Below, piece by piece: positions 42,863 through 51,412 of a stretch of 64,000 bases of DNA. The stretch's first letter is position 1; each line of letters opens with the position of its first letter. The notes beneath the pieces are model-generated. The model had not been told where the DNA came from, searched no databases, and saw only the letters and a list, made by a program, of their open reading frames with translations. The translations under genes and the position numbers were made by a program. Source of the stretch: an uncultured Naasia sp. (GTDB lineage: Bacteria; Actinomycetota; Actinomycetes; Actinomycetales; Microbacteriaceae); contig CAJYYA010000001.1 in NCBI GenBank assembly GCA_913778905.1, positions 186,001 to 250,000 of the forward strand, read 5' to 3'.

Positions 42863-44203
42863 TCACTCGGCGACGAACATGGCTTCGGTCTCACGGCGCA
42901 GCTCCAGCGCGGTCGTGAGCGAGTCGTCCATCTTCACGTCGTCCCAGTTGACGATGCCGCCCTTGGGCACGTCGTTCAGGAGTTCGACGTGGTGGGCCAA
43001 GGCGACGGGGAGGGCGTGGGTGGCCATCGAACGCTTGGCGGAGACGAGCTTGCCCCAGACGGTGAAGCCGCCTTCGCCGTCGAGGAACTCACCGGCCTTC
43101 AGGTCCTTCTTGGCGCAGGCGACGACGTCGGCGAAGAATCCCACGGGCGAGCCCGTGGCGACACCGCGGAGGGCGGCGTTGGCGATCGAGATGTTGAGCT
43201 CGAGACCGACGTAGTGGTACGGCCGGTAGAGGGCCGCGTACTGCCCAGTGGGATCCGGGTGCCAGGGGTACTCGACGAAGCACTCGGCGACATACTCGTT
43301 GGTCGCCTTCACGACCACGAACATGCCCTCCTGGGTGTTGTGAGGGATCCAGTCGCCGGCGCGCGTGACGCTCGACATGACATCGACGCTTCCTTCGCGG
43401 GCGAGGACTCCACCGACGGAGGAGGGACGGCAGATCGTCGCGATCTCCTCGACGTCGCCGGGGGTGAAGGTGAGGCCGTCGTCGGAGGGGACGAGCGACG
43501 CGGCATTGGCGACGGCGGCCATCTCGATGGCGGCCTTGGTACCGTCGCGGAACGACGTGTGCATGTAGGGGTTGAGCTGGCCGGAGTCGGTGAGCTCCTT
43601 GCTGAACTCCCAGTTCTCCCAGACGTTGTCGGGGTTCATCTCGTGGTAGTGCTCGAGGTACTTGGCGCCCTTGCCGGCGCAGACGACGTCGAAGCCCGAG
43701 GTGCGAGCCCAGTCGACGAGCTCCATGATGAGGGCGGGCTGGTCGCCGTAGGCCATGGAGTAGACGACCCCTGCCTTCTCGGCGCGGGCGGCGAGCGCAG
43801 GACCGGCGAGAGCGTCGGCCTCGACGGTCACCATGATGATGTGCTGCTTGTTCTCGATGGCGTTGAGCGCGTGCTGGATGCCGATGATCGGGTTGCCCGT
43901 CGCCTCGACGATGACGTCGATGTCGGGGCGGAAGAGGTCGGCCGCCGACGGGATGACGGCGGTCGTGCCGTCGCGCAGGGCGTCCTCGACCGAGTCGACG
44001 ACGAGCTCGGCCGGCCATTTCGCCAGCTCGAACGCGCCGCGTCCGCGGGCGACGTTGATGTCGGCGACGCCGACGACGTGGATGCCGGGGATGTTGCGCG
44101 CCTGGGACAGGTACATGGTCCCGAAGCGGCCGGCGCCGATGAGGCCGACGCGGATCGGTTTGCCCGCGGCCTCACGCTGTGAGAGCAGGTGGTGGAGGTT
44201 CAT
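42863..44203 (-). CDS. NAD(P)-dependent oxidoreductase with C-terminal SAF domain (COG4091-like)
   Basis: The protein has 446 residues from ATG 44203. The N-terminal Rossmann segment VGLIGAGRFGTMYLSQ and VGVADINVARG resemble homoserine dehydrogenase; VEATGNPIIGIQHALNAIE follows. The last ~90 residues (DLKAGEFLDGEGGFTVWGKL...ALPVALAHHVELLNDVPKGGIV) match a SAF domain, as in sialic-acid synthases and altronate dehydratases. Relatives are often misnamed FlgA. It is the first gene of the catabolic operon, just downstream of the putative LacI operator. It presumably oxidises a branched or straight sugar acid or polyol derivative; the reaction is not known to me. Confidence 0.85.
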   Translation of the reverse strand: MNLHHLLSQREAAGKPIRVGLIGAGRFGTMYLSQARNIPGIHVVGVADINVARGRGAFELAKWPAELVVDSVEDALRDGTTAVIPSAADLFRPDIDVIVEATGNPIIGIQHALNAIENKQHIIMVTVEADALAGPALAARAEKAGVVYSMAYGDQPALIMELVDWARTSGFDVVCAGKGAKYLEHYHEMNPDNVWENWEFSKELTDSGQLNPYMHTSFRDGTKAAIEMAAVANAASLVPSDDGLTFTPGDVEEIATICRPSSVGGVLAREGSVDVMSSVTRAGDWIPHNTQEGMFVVVKATNEYVAECFVEYPWHPDPTGQYAALYRPYHYVGLELNISIANAALRGVATGSPVGFFADVVACAKKDLKAGEFLDGEGGFTVWGKLVSAKRSMATHALPVALAHHVELLNDVPKGGIVNWDDVKMDDSLTTALELRRETEAMFVAE

Positions 44204-44269
44204 CCGGACTTCTTTCGTGAGACGAAGACAGCGTCGAACGGATGACCGACGACGTTGTCGAGGCGTTTA

Positions 44270-44304
44270 GTAAAACGGTTCCATTTTTGTACCACCGCGT
44301 TTAC
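44270..44304. promoter_or_regulatory. Inverted repeat, candidate LacI-type operator
   Basis: GTAAAACGGT (44270-44279) and ACCGCGTTTAC (44294-44304) are inverted copies with one extra base, 14 bases apart, in the 203-bp region between the oxidoreductase and the LacI gene. The stretch is A/T-rich (CCATTTTTGTACC between the arms), fitting a divergent promoter. Confidence 0.55.
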
Positions 44305-44406
44305 GATGGTGTCAAGCGGCTCGCCGAGGATCGCTCATCGGGCCCCCGATGGCCTCTCGGCGACGCTCGCTCGATAGCATCGACACCGACACGAAGGGGC
44401 CCTGGC

Positions 44407-45444
44407 ATGAAGAAGCCGCCCACCATCAGAGACGTGGCCCGCGAGGCCGGCGTCTCTGTCGCCGTCGTGTCCCGGGTCATCAACGAGGGCACCGGCCCCG
44501 TCGCCCCACAGACCCGCGAACGCGTGCTCGAGACCATCGAGACGATGGGCTTCCGCCCCCGCGCCGCCGCCCGCAGTCTGGTCACGGGAGCCGCGACCAT
44601 CGGCCTCGTCGTGACCGATCTCGCCAACCCGTTCTTCGCCCGTCTCGCCGACCGCATCGTGTGGGAGGCCCGGTCGTCCGGCTCGCAGATCGTGCTCATG
44701 ACGACGCAGGAGGACGCGCAGTTGGAGCGCGAGATCCTCGACCGCCTGCAGGACCGCTCGGTGGCCGCCGTCATCGCGACGCCGACGGGCGCCAACGCCG
44801 ACAAGTGGACCCGGCTCCAGGAACTGGGCGTCCACCTCACGTTCGTCGACCGCTGGATCGAGGGCCTCGGCTTCGACCACGTCGGGATCGGGAACGTGGA
44901 GTCGGCCCGCGTCGCGACCGAGCACCTGCTGCAGCAGGGACACCGACGCATAGGTCTCATCTCCGGCCCCATGACCACGAGCACCGGACGGGAGCGCGCC
45001 GAGGGCTACCGCGCCGCGCTTGACGCCTACGACGTGCCGTTCGCTCCCGAGCTGCTGCAGGGCGTGAGCTTCCGCGGGGACGCGGGAAGCGATGCGGCCG
45101 GGATGCTGATGAGCCTCGCCGATCCGCCCACGGCCCTCGTGGTCGCGAACACCGCGCAGGTCCGCAATGCTCTGCGGCGGATCCGAGACGCGGGGACATC
45201 GATCCCCGACGACCTGTCGGTCATCGTGTTCGACGACAACCCGTGGACGGAGGTCATGACCCCTCCGCTGTCGGTCGTCCGGCCGCCCGTCGACATGCTG
45301 GCCGTCCACGCGCTCGAGATGGTGCTCAGCCGTCTACGCGGCACGGCGACCCAGGGGCCCCGCGCCATCGCTGTCGACGCCGAGTTCGTGCCGCGCGGGA
45401 GCAGCGCTCCCCCGCTCGTCGCGCCGTTGCGCACCGTCGTCTGA
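44407..45444 (+). CDS. LacI-family transcriptional regulator
   Basis: The protein has 345 residues from ATG 44407 (GAAGGGG 8 nt upstream). The helix-turn-helix plus hinge is PTIRDVAREAGVSVAVVSRVINEG...RPRAAARSL. The C-terminal domain is the periplasmic-binding-like effector domain (IGLVVTDLANPFFARLADRI, SVIVFDDNPWTEVMTPPLSVV). It is divergent from the ABC-transporter/oxidoreductase operon and presumably represses it until the transported sugar or a breakdown product appears. Confidence 0.94.
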   Translation: MKKPPTIRDVAREAGVSVAVVSRVINEGTGPVAPQTRERVLETIETMGFRPRAAARSLVTGAATIGLVVTDLANPFFARLADRIVWEARSSGSQIVLMTTQEDAQLEREILDRLQDRSVAAVIATPTGANADKWTRLQELGVHLTFVDRWIEGLGFDHVGIGNVESARVATEHLLQQGHRRIGLISGPMTTSTGRERAEGYRAALDAYDVPFAPELLQGVSFRGDAGSDAAGMLMSLADPPTALVVANTAQVRNALRRIRDAGTSIPDDLSVIVFDDNPWTEVMTPPLSVVRPPVDMLAVHALEMVLSRLRGTATQGPRAIAVDAEFVPRGSSAPPLVAPLRTVV

Positions 45445-45493
45445 CCCACTTCTCATCCCCACACCCATCCCTGATCTCACCGAGGAGAACACC

Positions 45494-45808
45494 ATGTCCG
45501 CCGTCGTCGTCACCGCTGTCTTCACCCCCAAGCCCGGCAAGCAGGCCGAGCTCGCCGCCGCACTGACCGCCTCCATCCCCGCGGTGCACGAGGAGCAGGG
45601 CTGCATCCTCTACGCGATCCATGCCGCGCCGGATGAGCGGATCGTCATGATCGAGAAGTGGACGTCGCGCGAAGATCTCGCCGCTCACAACACGAGCCCC
45701 GCGGTGCAGGCGCTCCGCGCAGCGATCGACGGCCTCGTCGAGGGCGATGTCGACGTCGAGTTCCTGACCCCGCTCCCCGCCGGCACCCCGGAGCAGGGCA
45801 CTCTCTGA
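45494..45808 (+). CDS. ABM-domain putative quinol monooxygenase
   Basis: The protein has 104 residues from ATG 45494, with CGAGGAGAAC upstream. It is a small ferredoxin-like antibiotic biosynthesis monooxygenase fold (PF03992): AVFTPKPGKQAELAAAL, the histidine-containing EEQGCILYAIHAAP and VMIEKWTSREDLAAH are typical. Such YgiN-like proteins act on quinols or function in sugar-catabolic clusters without a defined reaction. It lies 49 bp downstream of the LacI gene and is probably co-transcribed with it. The 199 bases after it show no convincing gene. Confidence 0.88.
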   Translation: MSAVVVTAVFTPKPGKQAELAAALTASIPAVHEEQGCILYAIHAAPDERIVMIEKWTSREDLAAHNTSPAVQALRAAIDGLVEGDVDVEFLTPLPAGTPEQGTL

Positions 45809-46007
45809 CGACGACAGCGGGATCGTCCAGTGGTTGGGGATCTTCGGCGCCTTCACTGACCCCAGCGGCTCCGGCCCGCTCGCTCCGGAGCGCCCAACGG
45901 TCGTCATGCTGGAGGCCGAGGGTGTCGACGTCGTGGCCGGCAGCGATGTCTCGGCCGAACCGTGGGATTCGAAGAAACAACGCGTTGAGAGTGCTCCCGC
46001 TACGGGA

Positions 46008-46649
46008 TCAGTGTTCCCACTCAGCGCGGGCATCGAGGCTCATGTCGGGGCAGACTCCCCCTTCTTCGGTGACGCGCTCGAAGTGCCATCGCTCGTTGGC
46101 GAAGGTCTGACACAAGCCGAATCTCCAGCCGTGCTCCATCAACCAGAGTTGCCCTTCAAGACCGCCGATATCTACGGCTTCTCCGGTCACGTGACGCGAC
46201 CTGTCCGCTGGCGCAACAAACTCCTGAGCGGCCTGTTCACCGCCGTACTGGGCCACTGCATCGCGGAAGAGTTGGTCTTGATAGCGAACGCTCCGCCAAC
46301 CACTGGAGATGTCGAGGACGACCCCCTCGGCCGCGGCCGACGCGGAGGCAGCGCGCATCGCATCGCGCAGCCGGGACTCCAGCCGAGTCACCGCAGGGAT
46401 GTCGGTGTCCGCATCAACGATCTGGCCGTCCTCGATGACACCGTCCTCGGCGCCGATGGGACCGACGATGAGTCCAGCGCCATCACCGCTTGCCGCCAGG
46501 TTTGCAGAAGAAGGGGAAAACCACACCCTTGCTCCCGCGAGCAACAGCAGCAGAGCGATCAGGCCGGCCACAGAGCTCGAGATAGCCAGGGCACGGCGGC
46601 GGCGGTCGGGCGAGCGGCGATCGAGCCGACTGGAGAAGTGAGAAGTCAT
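46008..46649 (-). CDS. VanY-like D-alanyl-D-alanine carboxypeptidase (M15B)
   Basis: The protein is 213 residues from ATG 46649; an in-frame TTG at 46682 is possible. It has a basic N-terminus, one membrane helix (~20-40) and an extracytoplasmic peptidase domain. The zinc ligands are in SRHVTGEAVDIGG (His, Asp) and ERWHFE (His), with SSGWRSVRYQDQLFRDAV preceding. It trims terminal D-Ala from peptidoglycan stem peptides. It is divergent from a two-component system that starts 87 bp away, an arrangement similar to VanY-VanRS, although vanHAX ligase genes are absent. Confidence 0.88.
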   Translation of the reverse strand: MTSHFSSRLDRRSPDRRRRALAISSSVAGLIALLLLLAGARVWFSPSSANLAASGDGAGLIVGPIGAEDGVIEDGQIVDADTDIPAVTRLESRLRDAMRAASASAAAEGVVLDISSGWRSVRYQDQLFRDAVAQYGGEQAAQEFVAPADRSRHVTGEAVDIGGLEGQLWLMEHGWRFGLCQTFANERWHFERVTEEGGVCPDMSLDARAEWEH

Positions 46650-46735
46650 TCCTCGAGGACACCCTGCCGGGTGTTGCAACAACGTATGCCCGCACTCATA
46701 CGCTCCCGATATGCCTGGCCCCTTACCGTTATGAG

Positions 46736-47416
46736 ATGCGAGTGCTGATCGTCGAAGACGAGTCGTTCCTGGCAGAGGCCATTCACGACGGTCTCCGGCT
46801 GGAGGCGATCGCCTCCGACATCGCTCTCGATGGCGACACCGCCCTGGAGTTGTTGACCGTCAACGACTACGACGTGCTCATCCTCGACCGCGACATCCCG
46901 GGCCCCAGCGGGGATGAGATCGCTTCACAGGCGTCGACGCGTCAGAACGGCCCACGCATCATCATGGTGACCGCAGCCTCCCGCATCGAGGACAAAGAAG
47001 CGGGGTTCAGAAGCGGATCGGACGACTATCTCACCAAGCCCTTCCTCATGCAGGAGCTCGTCTTGCGGCTCCGAGCCTTGGAGCGTCGGCACCCGGCCGC
47101 ACGTCCTCCGATCATCGAGTGGCACGGAGTGCGTCTGGACCCGTTCCGGCGAGAGGTGTATCGAAACGGTCGCTACATCGCTCTGACCCGCAAACAGTTC
47201 GCGGTTCTGCACCTCCTGCTCGAAGCGCAGGGCGGAGTCGTCAGCGCAGAGGCTCTGTTGGAACGGGCATGGGACGAGAACGCCGACCCTTTTACCAATG
47301 CCATCCGGATCACCGTGTCCACTCTCCGCAAGCGATTGGGGGAGCCGCCGATCATTCGCACCGTCGCAGGCGTCGGCTACCGGATCGGCGAAGCCGCTGA
47401 GGAGCTCCCCGAGTGA
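46736..47416 (+). CDS. OmpR/VanR-type response regulator
   Basis: The protein has 226 residues. The receiver domain has the phospho-acceptor in LILDRDIPG (around residue 51), the acidic pair in VEDES and the conserved lysine in LTKPF. The C-terminal winged helix has LTRKQFAVLHLLLEAQGGVVSAEALLERAW and GVGYRIG. A TACCGT box 6 nt before ATG 46736 suggests leaderless transcription. Its TGA overlaps the GTG of the kinase gene. It probably controls the divergent vanY-like gene. Confidence 0.94.
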   Translation: MRVLIVEDESFLAEAIHDGLRLEAIASDIALDGDTALELLTVNDYDVLILDRDIPGPSGDEIASQASTRQNGPRIIMVTAASRIEDKEAGFRSGSDDYLTKPFLMQELVLRLRALERRHPAARPPIIEWHGVRLDPFRREVYRNGRYIALTRKQFAVLHLLLEAQGGVVSAEALLERAWDENADPFTNAIRITVSTLRKRLGEPPIIRTVAGVGYRIGEAAEELPE

Positions 47417-48552
47417 CATCCCAACACGCCGGAATCGACCGCGGTACCCGCCCCCCGGGAATCTCCCTGCGCTGGCAGTTCACGCTCAGCTACGCAGGTT
47501 TCCTCGTCATCGTCGGGGTCGTCCTTCTCTCAGTCGGTCTCCTGGTTCTTCGTTTCGTACCCGAAGGAGCTCTCTACACCAACGACGGCGAGGTGCTGCC
47601 CAACCGCAAAGACTTGACGGCGGTCTTCGTGGAGTACTCCGCCTATGCACTCGGCGGCCTCGCCGTCGTCGGGCTGGTAGGAGGATGGCTCCTCTCCGGG
47701 GTCATGCTGCGACGCTTGGATCGACTCAACGACGCGGTCGCCCGGATGCGCGGGGGCGATCTCACCCACCGGGTGGCGCTTCCCGGAAGGTCCGACGAGA
47801 TCTCACGCCTCGCCGACACGTTCGACGACATGCTCGTCCGCGCACAAGCCCTTGCTGACCAACAGCGACGCTTCGCCGCGAACGCGTCCCACGAACTCCG
47901 CACCCCTCACGCGACCATCCGCACCATGCTCGAGGTCGCCCGGGCCGATCCGAACCGGGACATCGAGAAGCTCCTCGATCGGGTCTCACAGATGAACGAG
48001 CGCTCCATCGCGCTCACGGAGGCGCTCCTGCGTCTCGCGCGATTCGACGGGAAACCCATCGACGGCGTCGAGGTGGCGCTCGACGAAGCGGTGGCCACAG
48101 CTGTGACCGAGCTGTCGGACCTAGCTGACCACCACCGCGTCCTCATCACCACCGACTGCGAACCCAGCTCGGTTCTCGGTGAGCAAGCTCTGCTCGTGCA
48201 GCTCGTGGTCAATCTCCTCCACAACGCGATCGTCCACAACATTCATAACGGACGGGCGCACGTGTCCCTGCGCCAGGAACCTGCACGTTCGGTGCTCCTG
48301 AAGATCACCAACAGCGGCACGGTCCTGACACCCGCGACCATGGATCGGATGATGGAACCGTTCGCCCGCACGACGGGACGCATCCGCCCGTCAACCTCCG
48401 TTCACGGAGGACTCGGCCTGGGGCTCAGCGTCGCCCAGTCGATTGCAGAAGCCCACACGTGCCGCCTCGAATTCACGCCAAACGCGCAGGGCGGTCTCAC
48501 CGCGCTCGTCCGCTTTCCCGCCCCATACGCCGCTAACGGCCCAATCTCATGA
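47413..48552 (+). CDS. Sensor histidine kinase paired with the VanR-like regulator
   Basis: The protein has 379 residues from GTG 47413. Two membrane helices (~20-45 and ~75-97) enclose a short ~30-residue extracellular loop. Then come a HAMP domain, the HisKA phospho-acceptor SHELRTPHATIRT and a HATPase with NLLHNAIVHN and GLGLGLSVAQS. The second G box and part of the lid are atypical (ITNSGTVLTPATMDRM, where DxGxG is expected), also seen in VanS-like kinases. The short sensor loop suggests ligand recognition within the membrane. Confidence 0.92.
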   Translation: MTSQHAGIDRGTRPPGISLRWQFTLSYAGFLVIVGVVLLSVGLLVLRFVPEGALYTNDGEVLPNRKDLTAVFVEYSAYALGGLAVVGLVGGWLLSGVMLRRLDRLNDAVARMRGGDLTHRVALPGRSDEISRLADTFDDMLVRAQALADQQRRFAANASHELRTPHATIRTMLEVARADPNRDIEKLLDRVSQMNERSIALTEALLRLARFDGKPIDGVEVALDEAVATAVTELSDLADHHRVLITTDCEPSSVLGEQALLVQLVVNLLHNAIVHNIHNGRAHVSLRQEPARSVLLKITNSGTVLTPATMDRMMEPFARTTGRIRPSTSVHGGLGLGLSVAQSIAEAHTCRLEFTPNAQGGLTALVRFPAPYAANGPIS

Positions 48553-48901
48553 GCAGGGCGTTCGTCATTGCGGCGCTCTCGTGATGCGCCCCGCGAACGG
48601 CGGACGGTCTGCGCGGCGTGTTCCGATTGGTCAGGACGTGGGTTCCACAAGCCAACTCGACCTCGTCACACCATGCCCACAGACGTCGATAGGCCTCTCC
48701 GCGATTCCGGCCGACGCGACGACTTCGACGATCGACCGGCCTTTCATCCCCGTCGAGCTCGACTGACAGAGCTGCTGTCCAGTTGCTACGAGGCCTCCCG
48801 CCGAGCGCCGGAAGTACAACCAAGCGTTCTTTCGACGGATCTTGGTGTCGGGCGAGGACCGGCCTTCGTAGATTCTGCCCAGGGTTCTCGAGAGAACTCT
48901 T
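48553..48901. other. 349-bp gene-free region between kinase and tRNA-Arg
   Basis: I find no gene with recognisable similarity or a good start site here. Reading frames on both strands are of shadow-like composition. There is no clear terminator hairpin for the kinase gene and no integrase remnant next to the tRNA. Confidence 0.5.
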
Positions 48902-48976
48902 TGGTGCCCCTGGAGGGACTCGAACCCCCAACCCTTTCCTTAGGACGGAACTGCTCTTCCATTGAGCTACAGAGGC
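48902..48976 (-). tRNA. tRNA-Arg (anticodon CCT)
   Basis: The minus strand folds as acceptor GCCTCTG/CAGGGGC (one G-U pair), D-arm GCTC...GAGC, anticodon stem TTCC/GGAA with loop GTCCTAA, and T-arm GGGGG TTCGAGT CCCTC. The anticodon is CCT, reading AGG. The 3' CCA is encoded. This tRNA is a common integration site in Actinobacteria, but no attached element is seen in the window. Confidence 0.95.
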
Positions 48977-49115
48977 TGACCACCCCATCGTATCCCGCCG
49001 CGGTGCCTCCCACTGGGGGTCGCCCGGCGTCCCGCCGCGGGCGAGCATGGGTTCCGACGGTCGGACCGAAGCACCGCGCGGGGGCGCGGTCGGCGACCAC
49101 CAGGGGGACCACCGC

Positions 49116-50168
49116 ATGACCACGACTCTGCCCGCCGGTACAGAACCCGGCCCTCCCGAGCTCGACGGGGACCGCACACACGCCGCCGCAACTGAAGTGG
49201 GTGCGACCGCGTCGCCGGCGGCAGTCGCGTCGACGGCCGACGCCACCGCAACCCACCTCCCCGTTTCCCGCGCCGAGCTGAAGGCCGCCCGACGGGCCAC
49301 CAGGGCCGAGCGAGCGCACACCGGCCTCTACCTGATTCTCGGCATCGCCCTCTGGCTGGCGCTGGGGCTCGTCGTCGTCGTCGGGCTCCAAGACCGCATC
49401 GTGCTCGCCGGATGGTCGTTCCTCGGAGCGTTCCTGGTGCCCTCCGCCCTCGTCTACGCCATGGCCGGGCGAGTTCGTCCCAGCGACTCCATCACGCCCA
49501 GCGACCTCGCCCGATTCATGCTTCTCGGCGGCTTCCTCGCCTTCTGCATCGGCGGAACCGTCGACGCGACGATCGGGCACTTCGCGCCGGGCCCGAATCC
49601 GAGCACCCCGAGCATGGTGTCGTTCGCGCTGTCGGGCGTCGTCGAGGAGTTCGCGAAGCTCGTCATCGTGTTGGTCCTCGCCCGTAGAACGGTGAAGACC
49701 GTCCGCAACGGTCTCTTCCTGGGCGGCGCGGTCGGCGCGGGCTTCGCGGCATTCGAGACGCTGGGATACGTCATCGAGATCCCCATCAAGGTGGGCGCGG
49801 TAGCCGACGGCGGCTTCGTCAAGTGGGACGCGTTCGTCGCCTTCGACCGCGCTCTCACCTCACCTCTGGGTCACCCGCTGTGGGCGGCGCTACTCGCAGC
49901 AGCGGTGTTCGCGGCCGCATCGAGGCACGGGGGCCGCTACCGCATCACCTTCGGCGTCGTCGGCGCGTACCTGGGAGTCGCGGTGCTGCATGGCCTGAAC
50001 GACGTCGCCCTGACCCTCGGCACTTCGATGATCAGCAACACCCTCCTGCAGGTGGTGGTGTCCTGGATGATCGTCATCGTCATCGCCGTCCCGGGCGTCC
50101 TCGTCTGGCACCGTCTCGCGAAGCGGACCGCTCCCGTATCGGTCGACCCGCACCTGCCGTCTCGGTAG
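49116..50168 (+). CDS. PrsW-family intramembrane metalloprotease, paralogue 1
   Basis: The protein has 350 residues from ATG 49116 (GGGGGA 8 nt upstream); ATG 49047 would add 23 residues. An Ala/Thr-rich and basic cytoplasmic N-terminus of ~75 residues precedes about eight membrane helices. PrsW motifs are visible: VVEEFAKL (EExxK), FAAFETLGY and LGHPLWAALL with a conserved histidine, plus VLHGLNDVA. Family members cleave membrane proteins such as anti-sigma factors; the target here is unknown. A closely related gene follows in tandem. Confidence 0.88.
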   Translation: MTTTLPAGTEPGPPELDGDRTHAAATEVGATASPAAVASTADATATHLPVSRAELKAARRATRAERAHTGLYLILGIALWLALGLVVVVGLQDRIVLAGWSFLGAFLVPSALVYAMAGRVRPSDSITPSDLARFMLLGGFLAFCIGGTVDATIGHFAPGPNPSTPSMVSFALSGVVEEFAKLVIVLVLARRTVKTVRNGLFLGGAVGAGFAAFETLGYVIEIPIKVGAVADGGFVKWDAFVAFDRALTSPLGHPLWAALLAAAVFAAASRHGGRYRITFGVVGAYLGVAVLHGLNDVALTLGTSMISNTLLQVVVSWMIVIVIAVPGVLVWHRLAKRTAPVSVDPHLPSR

Positions 50169-50364
50169 TGCGTCGAACACGGATGCCGGTCGCCCGAACA
50201 GGACGGCCGCCATTCGCCGTCGGCGCGCCGCACGAAAACGCTGCGAGACGGATCGCCCCGCACTGGGGGTTCCGGCGGCGACAACACGCTCGCCAACATT
50301 GACACCACAGCGATGGATCCGTGCGGGGGCGCGGACGCTGCGGCTATTCCGGGGGAACACAGTC

Positions 50365-51378
50365 ATGTCCACGACGATCGAACAGCACGAGGGCGCCGCG
50401 TCCGACGAGAGCGCGCCGCCGCCCATCACGGGGTCGGTCACCTCGCCTCGCCCGCACCAGCGACGTCGCGACTCACGTCGCCGGCAGAGCCGCAAGGAGC
50501 GCCGCAGGACGGGCACCATCCCGTATCTCCTCTTCGGGATCGCTGTCTGGGCCCTGTTCGGCTTCTTCATCGTCCACCTCGGGGACAACGGCATCGCCCG
50601 TGGCGTCTGGGTCCTTCTCGGCGCCGCACTGGCGCCGGCCGCCCTCGTCTGGGCCATGGCACACCGCCTCACGCCCACGGACACGCTCAGTGGGTCCACG
50701 CTTCTCCGCGCCATGATCCTCGGCGGATTCGGTGCCGTGATGGTCGGCGGCACACTCGACACGGTGGTGGCGTTGTGGAGCCCGTCGGTCGACGGCGGCC
50801 CCGGCGTCCTCTCGTTGCTCACCGCGGGTGTCGTCGAGGAGGCCGCCAAGGCCGCCTTCGTCATCGTCGTGGGGTGGAACGTGGCGAAGACCGTCCGCAA
50901 CGGTCTGTTCCTCGGAGGCGCTGTCGGCGCCGGCTTCGCTCTGTACGAGACCCTGGGCTACATCGCCGCGGCCATGATCGGCCCCGACGACCAGGTCGTG
51001 AACGACCCGACCCGCCTGCAGGCCATGACGGCCGTGAGCCGCTCGATCATGATGCCGTTCATGCACCCGATCTGGAGCGCACTCCTCGCTGCGGCGATCT
51101 TCGGAGCAGCGGCGGGCCGCAAGCACGTCCGGGTCACGCTCGGCGTCATCGCCGCCTATGTGGGTGTCTCAGCGCTGCACGGGGTCTGGGACGGCGGCGG
51201 AGCGGTCACGGTCGATCTGATCCGCGATCCGTTCCTGGCCGAGCTGGCCGTGCTGCCGCAGCACTTCATCCTCATCGCGATCGAGGTGCCGATCTGGCTG
51301 TATGTCGTCCGCAAGTTCGGCCGCGCGGCTGATCCCGCACTTCCCGCGACGGAGGCACCTCAGCCCGTCACGGCTTGA
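50365..51378 (+). CDS. PrsW-family intramembrane metalloprotease, paralogue 2
   Basis: The protein has 337 residues from ATG 50365 (GGGGGAA upstream). The layout equals paralogue 1: a basic N-terminus (RRRDSRRRQSRKERRR) and about eight helices with VVEEAAKA, FALYETLGY, MHPIWSALL and ALHGVWDGG. The core segment KTVRNGLFLGGAVGAGFA is identical in both paralogues, which points to gene duplication. The 196-bp gap contains no further gene. Different ends imply different partners. Confidence 0.88.
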   Translation: MSTTIEQHEGAASDESAPPPITGSVTSPRPHQRRRDSRRRQSRKERRRTGTIPYLLFGIAVWALFGFFIVHLGDNGIARGVWVLLGAALAPAALVWAMAHRLTPTDTLSGSTLLRAMILGGFGAVMVGGTLDTVVALWSPSVDGGPGVLSLLTAGVVEEAAKAAFVIVVGWNVAKTVRNGLFLGGAVGAGFALYETLGYIAAAMIGPDDQVVNDPTRLQAMTAVSRSIMMPFMHPIWSALLAAAIFGAAAGRKHVRVTLGVIAAYVGVSALHGVWDGGGAVTVDLIRDPFLAELAVLPQHFILIAIEVPIWLYVVRKFGRAADPALPATEAPQPVTA

Positions 51379-51412
51379 CGGACTCGCCCGACGACGAGCC
51401 GACGTCGTCGGA

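Noticed and set aside
45809-46007. Gene remnant between the ABM gene and the vanY-like gene
   Set aside because: Open frames on both strands exist but show no motif, start signal or family resemblance.
48902-48976. tRNA-Arg as attachment site of an integrated element
   Set aside because: No integrase, no duplicated tRNA 3' end and no phage or plasmid genes are seen on either side.
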